Source of the DNA: Solibacillus sp. FSL K6-1523
GTDB lineage: Bacteria; Bacillota; Bacilli; Bacillales_A; Planococcaceae
NCBI RefSeq assembly: GCF_038005225.1
Contig: NZ_JBBOSU010000001.1
Coordinates: forward strand, 3,212,001 to 3,276,000
DNA length: 64,000 nt
Direction of reading: 5' to 3'
The notes beneath the pieces were generated by a model. That model saw nothing but the letters and a program-made list of their open reading frames with translations, did no database searches and was not told where the DNA came from. The position numbers and the translations under genes were made by a program. This document shows positions 37,236 through 46,775 of the stretch, piece after piece (position 1 is the first letter of the stretch; every line of letters begins with the position of its first letter).

Positions 37236-38396
37236 TCAATTTGATATCGCCATTTTCTTCTCGACAAATGACATAAAGTCCAGCGATAGGATATGATTGT
37301 TTTGTTCAAGTGAATCACAGCTGTAGAAAATAACGGCAAATGTTGATCCACTTTCTAAAGGGATATGTCGATATTCTAAAATATGATCAAACTGCTTTTT
37401 TAATTGATCATGCAAAATCACGAAATTTGAATCGATTTTTAGATCATGATCGAATTCTGCACATGTAAAATTGTATATTTTATCGTCCATTGCCTGTATT
37501 AACCGTGGCCAATCCGGCTTTGATTGTTCAAAGAAGTGATGATACGGATTGACACCGTAAGCAACATAGCCTAACTCTGTTGTACCTATTCCAGCAAACC
37601 TCAGTGGATTAATTTCAATAGGTATAAACTCTCCATTGCTTTGCATTCTTAGCTCAATATGTAATGGCATTTTTCTCAAATCAAATAATGTATTTAGTCT
37701 AGCTATAAACGCCGAAATAGGCGCTAAATAATCGGCTAATATTTGCTTACTTGTATAATAAATGCGATCACTCATATCTTTTTCGTCTTTAAACATCCTT
37801 GAAAAAACATTCAGTAAAACCGGTTCGTTGTTGTCATCAAAATATAGATCTACAGCAAATTCCTGACCTTCGATATAGCTCTCAATAATAAATGAATTGG
37901 TATCTAATACATCCGATGAGTAATTTTCACTACCCGATTGCATTGTACTGACTAAATTTTCAAGAACCCGTTGATATTCATGTTTATTTTCTATCCTGTA
38001 AACCCCCACACTTGAATAGCCAATCGAAGGTTTCAATATAATTGGATAAGGCAGTATTTCAGTATCTATATGATGTAATTCTCTCATCGAAGCTTCTAAA
38101 AAGAAAAAATGGGGGTAAATTTTTGACAAGCATTTCCTAAAATCCACTTTATTTTTAAATAAATTGGCTACTTTTGTTATGTTTGCTTGACTATGAAATT
38201 CATTTAATAGTTGAAAAGCCTCCTCAGAATTCATAATGATTAATTCCTCTGATCGAAATACATTTTCTAAATCGTGTTGCTCTACTAAATTTTGTCCCAG
38301 TATTTCTTTTTGCTGTATATCGCACATGACAATGTCTTTTTCATAAAGTGTTTCTGACAAAAGCGGCGATATGTATGTAGTATCAAGTAAAATCAA
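37236..38396 (-). CDS. ATP-grasp domain protein
   Basis: This 386-residue protein has an ATP-grasp fold: an N-terminal pre-grasp region, the lysine strand YPIILKPSIGYSSVGVYRI near 125, FIIESYIEGQEFAVDLYFDD near 180 and the metal-binding end MPLHIELRMQ ... PIEINPLRFAG near 265. Such enzymes ligate a carboxylate to an amine or thiol via acyl phosphate; the substrates here are unknown. The start is TTG 38396, 6 bp after GGAGGA. Its only operon partner is a chemoreceptor, which is odd. Confidence 0.8.
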   Translation of the reverse strand: MILLDTTYISPLLSETLYEKDIVMCDIQQKEILGQNLVEQHDLENVFRSEELIIMNSEEAFQLLNEFHSQANITKVANLFKNKVDFRKCLSKIYPHFFFLEASMRELHHIDTEILPYPIILKPSIGYSSVGVYRIENKHEYQRVLENLVSTMQSGSENYSSDVLDTNSFIIESYIEGQEFAVDLYFDDNNEPVLLNVFSRMFKDEKDMSDRIYYTSKQILADYLAPISAFIARLNTLFDLRKMPLHIELRMQSNGEFIPIEINPLRFAGIGTTELGYVAYGVNPYHHFFEQSKPDWPRLIQAMDDKIYNFTCAEFDHDLKIDSNFVILHDQLKKQFDHILEYRHIPLESGSTFAVIFYSCDSLEQNNHILSLDFMSFVEKKMAISN

Positions 38397-38612
38397 AATT
38401 ATTCCTCCAATACTTTCTTCAAACATGTATTTGTTCGATATACCATCCGATATACCTAAATTTATATTAATATTAGGTATTTAATTTCTTTATTTTTCAA
38501 TTGAATTAAACCCTTAATACTATACTCACTATTATACATCAACATTACTTTTGGTCTTCATTTCAGAATATTATAATAAATATTTCCATTTATTCCATTA
38601 TGGTTAAAGAAT

Positions 38613-38658
38613 TCAAAAAGCTGTTACTGAAAGTACAAGTGCACTTTCAGTAACAGCT
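38613..38658 (-). terminator. Strong terminator of the ABC transporter operon
   Basis: AGCTGTTACTGAAAGT pairs perfectly (16 bp) with ACTTTCAGTAACAGCT around 8 nt, followed on the minus strand by TTTTTG. Repeat copy C lies between this and the operon's last stop codon. Confidence 0.9.
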
Positions 38659-38686
38659 CTTAAATATAGACAAGCCTTTATTGTCT

Positions 38687-38802
38687 AATCAATTACGCCT
38701 CGGGGTAAATTTAGTCCAGATTTTTTCGAGTGCCCACAGGACGTGACGGGTTTAGCCTTTGTTCCCCAATTCAGCCAGGGTTTGAACCAAGAGCATCTTC
38801 AT
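38687..38802 (-). repeat. Dispersed palindromic repeat, copy C
   Basis: Copy C shows AATCAATTACGCCTCGGGG, TAGTCCAGATTTTTTCGAG, then jumps into the module CCCACAGGACGTGACGGG + TTTAGCCTTTGTTCCCCAA, which is also found in copy E, and continues CAGCCAGGGTTTGAACC. The usual AAAAATCTGTGACATCC half is missing, so this copy looks internally deleted. Confidence 0.8.
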
Positions 38803-38826
38803 TTGCTGAAAGTATTGTATATGCCG

Positions 38827-40284
38827 TTACTTAATATTTTCGTTTGCATACTCCGTCAATTGCTCACCACCAGAAGCATTCCATTTCGTAACAAACTCAT
38901 CAAATGCATCGATTGATTTTTTCCCTGTAATAATATCTGCTGCATATTCTTTGTATAAATTCTCCATCGCATCCCACTCGGCAATCATATCCTCTGGGAT
39001 CGTAAAGTTATTATCCTCATGATAATACGAATTTACCGCTTCTTGTGATTGTTTCGCAGGTGCACTTAATAATGGCGTATCCTCACTAACTTCCACACCA
39101 AAATCAACATTCAATGGTTCCCAATAACGTGCAAACCAATCTGAGTAATATTGATCATTTAACTCGACTACATCACCGTTTACTGTGTAATGTGTTCCTT
39201 CATAACCTAAAGAATCTAATTTTAAACCGTTTGGACTCGCTAAGTAATCTAAAATCTCAAATACAAGCTCTTTGTTCGGTGATTGAGAAGAAATGGCTAA
39301 GCCGCGCGTTTCTTTCGTTACACTTGTTGCACCATACCCTTGACTTACCCCTTTCGCTGGAGGTAATACAGTTAATGTTGCCGTTTCATCATTCACTTGC
39401 TTTTGACGGCTGTTGTAGAAATCGACTACTTTACCATTCGTCCCTACAATGACACCTGTTTCATTATTATAAAATGCATCTTCTTTTGTATCCCATGCTT
39501 TTGTTAAATATTGATTATCCAGTAAACCTTTTGAATAAAGCTCGCTATAATAAGCTAATTTATTTTTTTCTGCTTCAGATACTTTCTTGTAAACGAATGT
39601 GCCATCTTGTTGTAACCATGAAGAAGTAACACCAAATGCATCATTGAAAATATAATCGAGCTCAGCAATATCACCCGCAACCGTTACACCATTTTTCACG
39701 AGTCCTTTTGCTACTAACTCTTCAAAGAATGCAGTGTAGTTTTCTATTGTTGGATTTTGCACTAGAGCAGTACCCGATGTCGTTTGTTCTAAGAAATCCG
39801 TACGTACTACCGGCACTTTATTGTCGATATTTTTCACCCATAAAAGATATGGGTAATTTTCCAAACGTGTTTTATTATGCGCTTGTAAAATACCTTTTAA
39901 ATGTTCGGATTTCTCGATATATGGCGTTAAATCTTCCAAAAGTTCTTGGCTCGCGATTTGCTCATCGCCACCTTGGAAGTAAATTAAATCTGGAATTGTA
40001 CCACTATATAATAGTAAATTTAACTTTTCTGCATAAGAACCTTGTGCTACCTCAACCAATTCAAATTCAACATCTAAACCTTTATCTTCCTTTAATCCAA
40101 CCTCTAATGCATCATAAAACTTTACCGCTTCTGGATTTGATGGACCGTCATCTTTAAATACTACTTTAATAACGGTTTTGCCGTCTTCATTTACTTGTGG
40201 TTCCGTCGTTATGTCACCCTTATTACTACAAGCTGCTAAAATTAACACAAATAAAGTTAAAAATAATAAACTAAATTTCTTCAT
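38827..40284 (-). CDS. Extracellular solute-binding lipoprotein of an Lpl/YtcQ-type ABC importer
   Basis: This 485-residue lipoprotein (MKKFSLLFLTLFVLILAAC, lipidated Cys19) is a family 1 solute-binding protein. It should deliver an oligosaccharide or similar solute to the two permeases encoded immediately upstream. LNLLLYSGTIPDLIYFQGGD and YSKGLLDNQYLTKAWDTKED are typical of the LplA/YtcQ group. The ATG at 40284 follows ATGGAGG. The substrate is unknown. No ATPase gene is present; such importers commonly share an MsmX-type ATPase (family knowledge). Confidence 0.88.
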   Translation of the reverse strand: MKKFSLLFLTLFVLILAACSNKGDITTEPQVNEDGKTVIKVVFKDDGPSNPEAVKFYDALEVGLKEDKGLDVEFELVEVAQGSYAEKLNLLLYSGTIPDLIYFQGGDEQIASQELLEDLTPYIEKSEHLKGILQAHNKTRLENYPYLLWVKNIDNKVPVVRTDFLEQTTSGTALVQNPTIENYTAFFEELVAKGLVKNGVTVAGDIAELDYIFNDAFGVTSSWLQQDGTFVYKKVSEAEKNKLAYYSELYSKGLLDNQYLTKAWDTKEDAFYNNETGVIVGTNGKVVDFYNSRQKQVNDETATLTVLPPAKGVSQGYGATSVTKETRGLAISSQSPNKELVFEILDYLASPNGLKLDSLGYEGTHYTVNGDVVELNDQYYSDWFARYWEPLNVDFGVEVSEDTPLLSAPAKQSQEAVNSYYHEDNNFTIPEDMIAEWDAMENLYKEYAADIITGKKSIDAFDEFVTKWNASGGEQLTEYANENIK

Positions 40285-40306
40285 TTGAAATACCTCCATT
40301 TCATTT

Positions 40307-41194
40307 TTATTCTTTCTCTCCGCCATCCATCGTTCCCTTTGTAAAGTATTTCAAGATAAGCGGATACAGTAATAACATTGGTATGACTGCTATCACAATC
40401 GTTGTAGATTGCAACGAACCGAAATCAAGTGATGCAAGCAATTCTGGTGTCATTCCTTCAACCCCTTGTAACATCGTCATATTATCTTGTGACACAACAA
40501 ATTGACGCAAAACAACTTGTAATGGCCATTTATTTGGATCTGTTATATAGATCGTGGCACGGAAATATTCATTCCAATGATACACACCATAAAATAGTGC
40601 CATTGTAGCTAATGCAGGCTTTGATAGCGGCAGTATGATACGGGTAAAAATACGGAAATGCCCCGCACCATCAATACGTGCTGCTTCCACAATGCTATCC
40701 GGTATTTCTTGGAAGAATCGCATTAAAATAAACAAGTAATACACATTAATCGCCTTATACAAAATGACCGACGCATAGGAATTTAATAACCCTAAATCCT
40801 TCATTAGTAAATACTCTGTAATCATCGATGGCTCGAATACCATAATGCCGATTAATACAAACAACACAAACTTCTTCCCTATAAAATCCGTACGCGCTAA
40901 TACGTACGCTGTCATAGCTGTTAAAAATAAGTTTAATAACGTGCCAGTAATCGTGATAAATAAGGAATTCAGTAAGCTTTTTATAATTAATGGGTTCGAA
41001 AAAATAATTTCATAATTGATGAACGAAAATCCTTTAGGTAACACATCCAAGCCGGATAATTCATTTACTCGGGCCGGATCAGATAATGACATCGCTAAAA
41101 TGTTTAGTAATGGGATTAAAATCGCAAGCGCGAATAAAAACAATATAAATTGAATAATCGATTTTGTAACAGAAAATGTCCTCACTTTAATCAT
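40307..41194 (-). CDS. Carbohydrate ABC transporter permease (LplC-like)
   Basis: This 295-residue inner-membrane permease of the MalG group has about six membrane helices and the ATPase-contact loop EAARIDGAGHFRIFTRIILP near residue 188. It pairs with the upstream permease. The start ATG lies only four bases after the previous stop, so the ribosome site is within the end of that gene; a GTG four codons on (AAAGTG) is better spaced from AGGGG and may be the true start. Confidence 0.9.
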   Translation of the reverse strand: MIKVRTFSVTKSIIQFILFLFALAILIPLLNILAMSLSDPARVNELSGLDVLPKGFSFINYEIIFSNPLIIKSLLNSLFITITGTLLNLFLTAMTAYVLARTDFIGKKFVLFVLIGIMVFEPSMITEYLLMKDLGLLNSYASVILYKAINVYYLFILMRFFQEIPDSIVEAARIDGAGHFRIFTRIILPLSKPALATMALFYGVYHWNEYFRATIYITDPNKWPLQVVLRQFVVSQDNMTMLQGVEGMTPELLASLDFGSLQSTTIVIAVIPMLLLYPLILKYFTKGTMDGGEKE

Positions 41195-41197
41195 CCC

Positions 41198-42091
41198 CTA
41201 CCATACGCCTTTACCCGTAAGCTTTTTCGATACAAAATGTGTCCCTAAAATTAAAATTAAACCGATTACACCTTTAAATAAACTTGCCGCTGTTGCATAG
41301 GCATATTGCCCATTCATTAATCCAATTCGATATACATATGTATCCAAAATATCAATGACACTTAAAACCGAATCATTCATTAAATTGAAAACTTGGTCAA
41401 ATCCAGCATTCATGAAAAAACCTAAATTTAAAATAAATACAGTAATAACCGTACTCATCATCGCTGGAAGTGTAATATAGCGCATTTGTTGAAGCGTTGA
41501 TGCACCGTCCATTTTCGCTGCTTCGTAAAGAGATGGGCTAATTTTTAATATTGCTGCAATATACAAAATCGTATCCCATCCGGCACTTCGCCACATTTCC
41601 GAGAACACAAGCACCCAACGGATATGCTCTTTACTCGTCATAAAATCGAGCGAAGGAAGGTTGAAAAAATTTCGAATGATATTGATTGCACCATCAGCAG
41701 GGTTTAATAGTGTTATCCAAATCCCCGCAATAACTACCCAAGATAGAAAATGAGGTAAATAAGAAACGGATTGAATAAATTTCCGATAAGGACCAAAACG
41801 TAATTCATTAATAAGTAGTGAAAGTATAATCGGAATTGGGAAAATAAAAATAATTTTCATCGTACTAATAATAATCGTATTCATTAGTACATCCTGAAAC
41901 GCTGGCGAACTGAAAAGCGTATTAAAATGCTTCATGCCAACCCATGTATTTTCTCCAATGATTTTATAATCTTGGAACGCAAGCTTCATATTAACGATCG
42001 GGATAATATGAAAGATCGTGAAGTAAATAATCCCTGGAAGTAACATGACATATAAAATTAGATCCTTGCGCATTCGTTTTAACGTTTTCAT
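41198..42091 (-). CDS. Carbohydrate ABC transporter permease (LplB-like)
   Basis: This 297-residue permease of the MalF group has about six membrane helices, beginning LILYVMLLPGIIYFTIFHII, and the EAA loop YEAAKMDGASTLQQMRYITLP near residue 190, which contacts the ATPase subunit. It is the first gene of the three-gene importer operon. GGAGGAGG precedes the ATG. The 166 bp upstream to the next terminator should hold the promoter, but no clear -35/-10 pair was assigned. Confidence 0.9.
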   Translation of the reverse strand: MKTLKRMRKDLILYVMLLPGIIYFTIFHIIPIVNMKLAFQDYKIIGENTWVGMKHFNTLFSSPAFQDVLMNTIIISTMKIIFIFPIPIILSLLINELRFGPYRKFIQSVSYLPHFLSWVVIAGIWITLLNPADGAINIIRNFFNLPSLDFMTSKEHIRWVLVFSEMWRSAGWDTILYIAAILKISPSLYEAAKMDGASTLQQMRYITLPAMMSTVITVFILNLGFFMNAGFDQVFNLMNDSVLSVIDILDTYVYRIGLMNGQYAYATAASLFKGVIGLILILGTHFVSKKLTGKGVW

Positions 42092-42257
42092 AGGTGAGTT
42101 CCTCCTCCCTTATGGATTACATAGGTCCAATTTAGTTTACCGAAAAACTTTTCACCTATAACAATCAATCACATAAATTCTGCAACTATTCCCTTTCCAT
42201 GTCAATGAATATTTCCATTCCCCTTATATTTTAGTTTATTAGTAACAATAAAAATGC

Positions 42258-42301
42258 GCAAAAAAAAACGCCCATTTCGCTTCTATGCAAAATGAACGTT
42301 T
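42258..42301 (-). terminator. Terminator of the small membrane protein gene
   Basis: On the minus strand AAACGTTCATTTTGC pairs with GCGAAATGGGCGTTT (wobbles included), followed by eight T. Confidence 0.85.
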
Positions 42302-42319
42302 GTATCGTTTATCTTTTTA

Positions 42320-42757
42320 TTATTTCAGCTTCTTAAATTTATAATTTTCCACTGTACTTTTTTCTTCACGATAAAAAATCTCTTCAAAAATCACCGTTAA
42401 TAGAAACGCATTTAAGAATGGTATCACAAAATACAGGGGCATCCCACCTAAATCATAATGCATAAGTGAGAGCGCAAATACTTCCACAAAACCGATTTGC
42501 GTGAAGTAAAATATCATCCCAATACCAACTTGCCAAATTGGTCGCTTATCCTTACGCTTTTCGAACCACAATACTTTTTTAAACGAATCTCTTACATCTT
42601 CTGCAATGATAAAGCCTAAAAATAATAGAATAATAAATAGAACGGGTATATGAAAAATCGTTGCATTGATCCAAGTAAAACTTGTCCCTTGGAATAATGC
42701 TGTTACGGAAGTTGCGATAATAAAGGCTATTAATGTATTTTGAATCCACTTACTCAA
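42320..42757 (-). CDS. Hypothetical membrane protein
   Basis: This 145-residue protein has four hydrophobic segments (about 8-25, 36-53, 76-95, 103-122) and a basic C-terminus. It was not assigned to a known family. The TTG at 42757 is chosen as the start because it lies 9 bp after GGAG; the TTG two codons earlier is only 3 bp away. It stands alone with its own terminator. Confidence 0.6.
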   Translation of the reverse strand: MSKWIQNTLIAFIIATSVTALFQGTSFTWINATIFHIPVLFIILLFLGFIIAEDVRDSFKKVLWFEKRKDKRPIWQVGIGMIFYFTQIGFVEVFALSLMHYDLGGMPLYFVIPFLNAFLLTVIFEEIFYREEKSTVENYKFKKLK

Positions 42758-42860
42758 ATGCAATCACTCCTTTTTCAAGTTACATATGCTATTATATCAA
42801 AAAACATATTATTTTAAAGTAATATAGTTTAACTCTATGAATAGGATTCATAAATACAGA

Positions 42861-42904
42861 GAAAAAAACACCTTCAATTGATGGATAAACCGCCATTAAA
42901 GGTG
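42861..42904 (-). terminator. Terminator of hflK-hflC
   Basis: On the minus strand CACCTTTAATGG pairs imperfectly with CCATCAATTGAAGGTG (small bulge), followed by TTTTTTT. Confidence 0.75.
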
Positions 42905-42911
42905 CTTTCAT

Positions 42912-43964
42912 TTATTTTAAAGAGCCCGATAATAATTTTGCATACGGTGAGTCAGATGGAATAATAATCATCGTTTCCTCATTAATCGTTTTCTTATACG
43001 ATTCTAGTGTACGGAATAAGCTATAAAACTCAGGATCTTTGGAATAAGCATTATTATAAATTTGCGCTGCTTGTGATTCCCCTTCAGCCTGAATAAGTGC
43101 TGCATCTTTTTTCGCTGTTGCTAGCATTTCTTGCACTTCTTGATCTGTATTCGCTTCCTTACTACGTTTTTCTGCGTCCCCTTCAGATAAATACTTTTGG
43201 GCGATGGATTGACGTTCAGAAACCATACGCGTATAAACAGATTGCTCATTTTCTGCTGGTAAATCTGTACGACGAATTCGCACATCCATCACTTCAATAC
43301 CAAAATTCGCATCCGTAATTAATTCATTGACACGCTCTGTCACGCGGTCATTAATATCCCCACGCGATGAATTTTTTTCATTTATAATATCATCATACAT
43401 CGTTTGACCAAATTCAGTACGCAATGCGGAGTAAATAAACTCTTCCATACGACTTTCTGCATTTAACAACTGACCTGCATTAGAAATCAATGCTTTCGGA
43501 TCGGTCACACGCCAAACCGTATAGTTATCAATAATGATTCGTTTTTTATCTTTCGTACTAATTTCCTCTTCCATCATATCATGTGTCATTAAATTACGAG
43601 GTAATGTCGTGACACTTTGAATGAATGGGATTTTCATATGAAGACCAGGCTCTTTTTCATATTTTACAACTTCACCAAACTGACGAACAACTTTAAATTC
43701 ATTCTCCTTTACTACATATAAATTCGCTAATACAACGACAAGTGCGGCAAATACCCCCGTCACAATAATTGTAGATGCGAGCCACTGACGCACATTCGCT
43801 GGTTTTTTATTCTTTTTGATCGGTGTTGGGCCGCTAGATTGATTGGACTCTTTTTGCTCATCAGAAGTCACGTCTTTTACAACTTTCGCTGCCTTTTTAT
43901 TGCCAAATAGTTTTTTTACAAACTTATCTAAATCTCCATCAAAATTATTTTTATTATTGCTCAT
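42912..43964 (-). CDS. hflC: SPFH-domain protease modulator HflC
   Basis: This 350-residue protein has a charged N-terminal extension (about 1-58, not present in E. coli HflC), one membrane helix (about 62-84) and an SPFH/band-7 domain (from VVKENEFKVVRQFGEV). A coiled coil with EGESQAAQIYNNAYSKDPEF and the RTLESYKKTI tail is typical of HflC. With HflK it forms large cages around FtsH in other bacteria. Its ATG overlaps the hflK stop as TGATG, so translation is coupled. Confidence 0.9.
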   Translation of the reverse strand: MSNNKNNFDGDLDKFVKKLFGNKKAAKVVKDVTSDEQKESNQSSGPTPIKKNKKPANVRQWLASTIIVTGVFAALVVVLANLYVVKENEFKVVRQFGEVVKYEKEPGLHMKIPFIQSVTTLPRNLMTHDMMEEEISTKDKKRIIIDNYTVWRVTDPKALISNAGQLLNAESRMEEFIYSALRTEFGQTMYDDIINEKNSSRGDINDRVTERVNELITDANFGIEVMDVRIRRTDLPAENEQSVYTRMVSERQSIAQKYLSEGDAEKRSKEANTDQEVQEMLATAKKDAALIQAEGESQAAQIYNNAYSKDPEFYSLFRTLESYKKTINEETMIIIPSDSPYAKLLSGSLK

Positions 43965-44929
43965 CAGTTTGAACTCCCTTCTGTTGGTTTTTCAGCTGGA
44001 GGTGTTTTTTGAACGGGCTGGATCGGCAAATACTTCATCGTCCCATTCGCATCATCATTCATAATGTACATTTGGGCATTCGGTAACACCGCTTCTAACG
44101 TTTCAAGCACTAAACGCTCACGAGTAATTTCTTTATTTAATCGGTACTGTTCGTATAATTTATTAAAGATTGCCACTTCACCATTTGCTTGTTCGATACG
44201 GGCTGTTTTTTCACCATTCGCTTTTGAAATAATCGCTTTCTTTTCTCCTTCTGCTTCACTTAGACGCTGATTTCGATACTTATCTGCCTCATTATTTTTT
44301 GTTCTTTGCATTTCTCTTGCGTCGGTCACAGCTGTAAAGGCAGCTCGAACTTCTTCATTCGGAACATCGACATCTTGTAGTTTGACCCCCATAATGCCAA
44401 TCCCAATATCATAGTTTTCAATAAGTGACACGAGTATATCACGCGTTTTCGCTTCAATATCTGCTTTTCCATCTGTTAGTGCGGCATCAATTGTTGAGCT
44501 ACTAATAACGGATCGTATTGCACTCGATGTCGCACTATGTAAAATTTGTTGTGGTTCTTGTGAATTAAATAAATATTTCTTTGGATCAATAATACGCCAT
44601 TGTACAACTAAATCCGTTAATACAATGTACTCATCTCCTGTAATCATTTTCGTTTCTTTATCAAATGTATCCATTGTGCCATCTGCTTTTTGTTTATAGC
44701 CAAATTGTAAACTATATGTTTCCTTCGATAAAACTTCCACCGTTTGAATCGGCCATGGGAGCTTAAAATGTAACCCCGAATCTTGCACCGTTTCACCTGC
44801 CTGGCCAAAAGTAATAACAACTGCTTGCTCCGATTCGTCAACGGTATACCAAGACGTCGTCACAGCGAGAAGTGCAATAAGTGCGAAAAGACTAAGACCG
44901 ATAAATAATAATGTACGTTTTACGCCCAT
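43964..44929 (-). CDS. hflK: SPFH-domain protease modulator HflK
   Basis: This 321-residue protein has an N-terminal membrane helix (about 5-25), the SPFH domain (YTVDESEQAVVITFG, GLHFKLPWPIQTV), a coiled coil rich in Ala/Glu (LSEAEGEKKAIISKANGEK) and the C-terminal LETLEAVLPNAQMYIMND typical of HflK. The Gly/Pro-rich N-terminal region of E. coli HflK is missing. The ATG at 44929 follows AGGAGG; an earlier in-frame start lies upstream of that site. It is the first gene of the pair. Confidence 0.9.
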   Translation of the reverse strand: MGVKRTLLFIGLSLFALIALLAVTTSWYTVDESEQAVVITFGQAGETVQDSGLHFKLPWPIQTVEVLSKETYSLQFGYKQKADGTMDTFDKETKMITGDEYIVLTDLVVQWRIIDPKKYLFNSQEPQQILHSATSSAIRSVISSSTIDAALTDGKADIEAKTRDILVSLIENYDIGIGIMGVKLQDVDVPNEEVRAAFTAVTDAREMQRTKNNEADKYRNQRLSEAEGEKKAIISKANGEKTARIEQANGEVAIFNKLYEQYRLNKEITRERLVLETLEAVLPNAQMYIMNDDANGTMKYLPIQPVQKTPPAEKPTEGSSN

Positions 44930-45084
44930 TGTAAAAAAACCTCCTATCCATATTTGCATTTCTATTACATTTACGGAAATGGCGAGTAATTAGTTTCATT
45001 TTTATGTAAGATTATTAATTTAGGGAATTTTTAAACAATATTTGCGCTGAAAGGGCAGTTTTTTGGGAATTGCATCATTTCAAC

Positions 45085-45127
45085 CAAAACAAAACACAGC
45101 CGTCCATTAACAATTGGACAAGCTGTG
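45085..45127 (-). terminator. Terminator of phoP-phoR
   Basis: On the minus strand CACAGCTTGTCCAAT pairs with ATGGACGGCTGTG, followed by TTTTGTTTTGG. It lies about 100 bp after the phoR stop. Confidence 0.8.
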
Positions 45128-45230
45128 CGATGTATTATTTAGGGGTGAGCTATTTTTGAAACTGGGGGTTTCTATAAATAACTTTAGCATCCAAATATAA
45201 AGTATATATAAACGATTTGTAAAGACTTTG

Positions 45231-46775
45231 TTAAACTTCCTGTGAAAGGGGTAAATACACCTTCATGCTCGTTCCACTTCCGACTTCACTCGTTACTTGA
45301 ATTTTCCCATGATGGGCCTCAATTAAATGCTTCACGATGGATAAACCTAATCCCGTGCCGCCGGAATTTCGACTACGCGCTCGGTCTACCCGATAAAAAC
45401 GTTCAAAAATGCGGGCAATTTCTGCTTTTTCAATACCCATTCCCTGATCTTTCACTTCAAATATGCCATATTGATCATTAGCACTAACTCGTATTGTAAC
45501 CATCGTACCCTCTTTCGAATAAGCAATTGCATTATTAATTAAGTTCGTAAAAACTTGAATTAATCGATTTGCATCCCCTAAAATTATAGAGTCTTGTTCA
45601 ATTTCCACTTCAAACTGCATATTTTTACTTTCCAGTTGAGCGCTCGTTATGTCCACTACACGAACTAAAATATCTTGCAAACGGGTTGGCAAAGCCTCTA
45701 CTGTAAAGCCGTGCTGTTCAATTTTAGATAGTTCCAATAAATCATTTACAAGTACTTGAATGCGATTACTTTCTTCATTAATGATTCCTAAAAACGACAG
45801 CATCATTTGCTCATCTTTAAAAGCACCATCAAGCAGCGTTTCTGAAAATCCCTTAATTGAAGTAATCGGCGTACGCAATTCATGCGATACGTTGGCAACG
45901 AAATCTTTTCGAATTTGCTCTAAACGAATGAGTTCACTTATATCATGCATGACGATGACGACACCTAACCAGCGTCCATGCTCCCCTACAACAGGTGCAC
46001 CATATACTTGTTCAATATAACATTCATGTTCGATTTTCATTTCCAATTGTTGACGATAAGGCATTTCTGTTAAAAATACATGATCAATAAATTCTTCTAA
46101 AACATTTGGCAATCCAAGGTTTAAAAAGCTTTTCCCTATTAATTGATTTTTATCCAATTCGAAATGCTTTTGAAATTTCCGATTGACGATTGAAACATTT
46201 CCCTCACGATCAATCATCATAAGGGCACTGCCCATATTTTCAATTAATGTTTTCAATCGTTCTTCTTCCATCATTCTCGACTTTGTAATATCTTGTAAAT
46301 TCCTTGCTAATAAATTGATTGAATTTCGTAGCTCTACTACCGTTTTCGGTCCATTCGCAAATGCTCTTGCCCGATAATTCCCTTTCGATAATTCCATAGC
46401 AGTCCTCGTAATATTAATAATCGGATGAATGAAATTATTAGCTACTCGAAGTGACATCATCACCATTAGTACGAATGAAATAAACATTAATACGCCAAGA
46501 AATAAGTAAAGCCGTTTATGAATTGGGACAAAATCATCGGCGGTTTTATCTATTTCATACGTTTTTAGCAATGCTTCTTTTTCAGTAGTAGAAAGCTGGA
46601 TTTGCTGCTCATTTAATACTTGCTCAAATTGCTGTTGATTTAAACTTGTTGTAATTTCTACATAATCCTGGGCAAAAAAAGGGAAAAGCTGTCCTATAAA
46701 TAATACTAGAACAGCTAAAATGGATCCAAAAACAAATATTAACGTATGAAATAAGCGATTTGTCATGGCATTCAT
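45231..46775 (-). CDS. phoR: Sensor histidine kinase PhoR
   Basis: This 514-residue membrane kinase has helices at about 10-30 and 88-108 flanking a short extracellular region, then HAMP, a PAS domain (about 172-270) and the kinase core. The H-box FVANVSHELRTPITSIKGF carries the phospho-accepting His; NLINNAI (N-box), DQGMGI (G1) and GGTGLGLSI (G2) bind ATP. It phosphorylates PhoP, most likely on phosphate starvation or a wall-teichoic-acid-linked signal as in Bacillus. The extracellular domain is shorter than in B. subtilis PhoR. Its start overlaps the phoP stop (TAATG). Confidence 0.92.
   Translation of the reverse strand: MNAMTNRLFHTLIFVFGSILAVLVLFIGQLFPFFAQDYVEITTSLNQQQFEQVLNEQQIQLSTTEKEALLKTYEIDKTADDFVPIHKRLYLFLGVLMFISFVLMVMMSLRVANNFIHPIINITRTAMELSKGNYRARAFANGPKTVVELRNSINLLARNLQDITKSRMMEEERLKTLIENMGSALMMIDREGNVSIVNRKFQKHFELDKNQLIGKSFLNLGLPNVLEEFIDHVFLTEMPYRQQLEMKIEHECYIEQVYGAPVVGEHGRWLGVVIVMHDISELIRLEQIRKDFVANVSHELRTPITSIKGFSETLLDGAFKDEQMMLSFLGIINEESNRIQVLVNDLLELSKIEQHGFTVEALPTRLQDILVRVVDITSAQLESKNMQFEVEIEQDSIILGDANRLIQVFTNLINNAIAYSKEGTMVTIRVSANDQYGIFEVKDQGMGIEKAEIARIFERFYRVDRARSRNSGGTGLGLSIVKHLIEAHHGKIQVTSEVGSGTSMKVYLPLSQEV

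Noticed and set aside
39114-40157. Plus-strand frames of 112 and 149 codons opposite the solute-binding protein gene
   Set aside because: Antisense shadows of a well-supported gene, leucine/histidine-rich, no ribosome sites.
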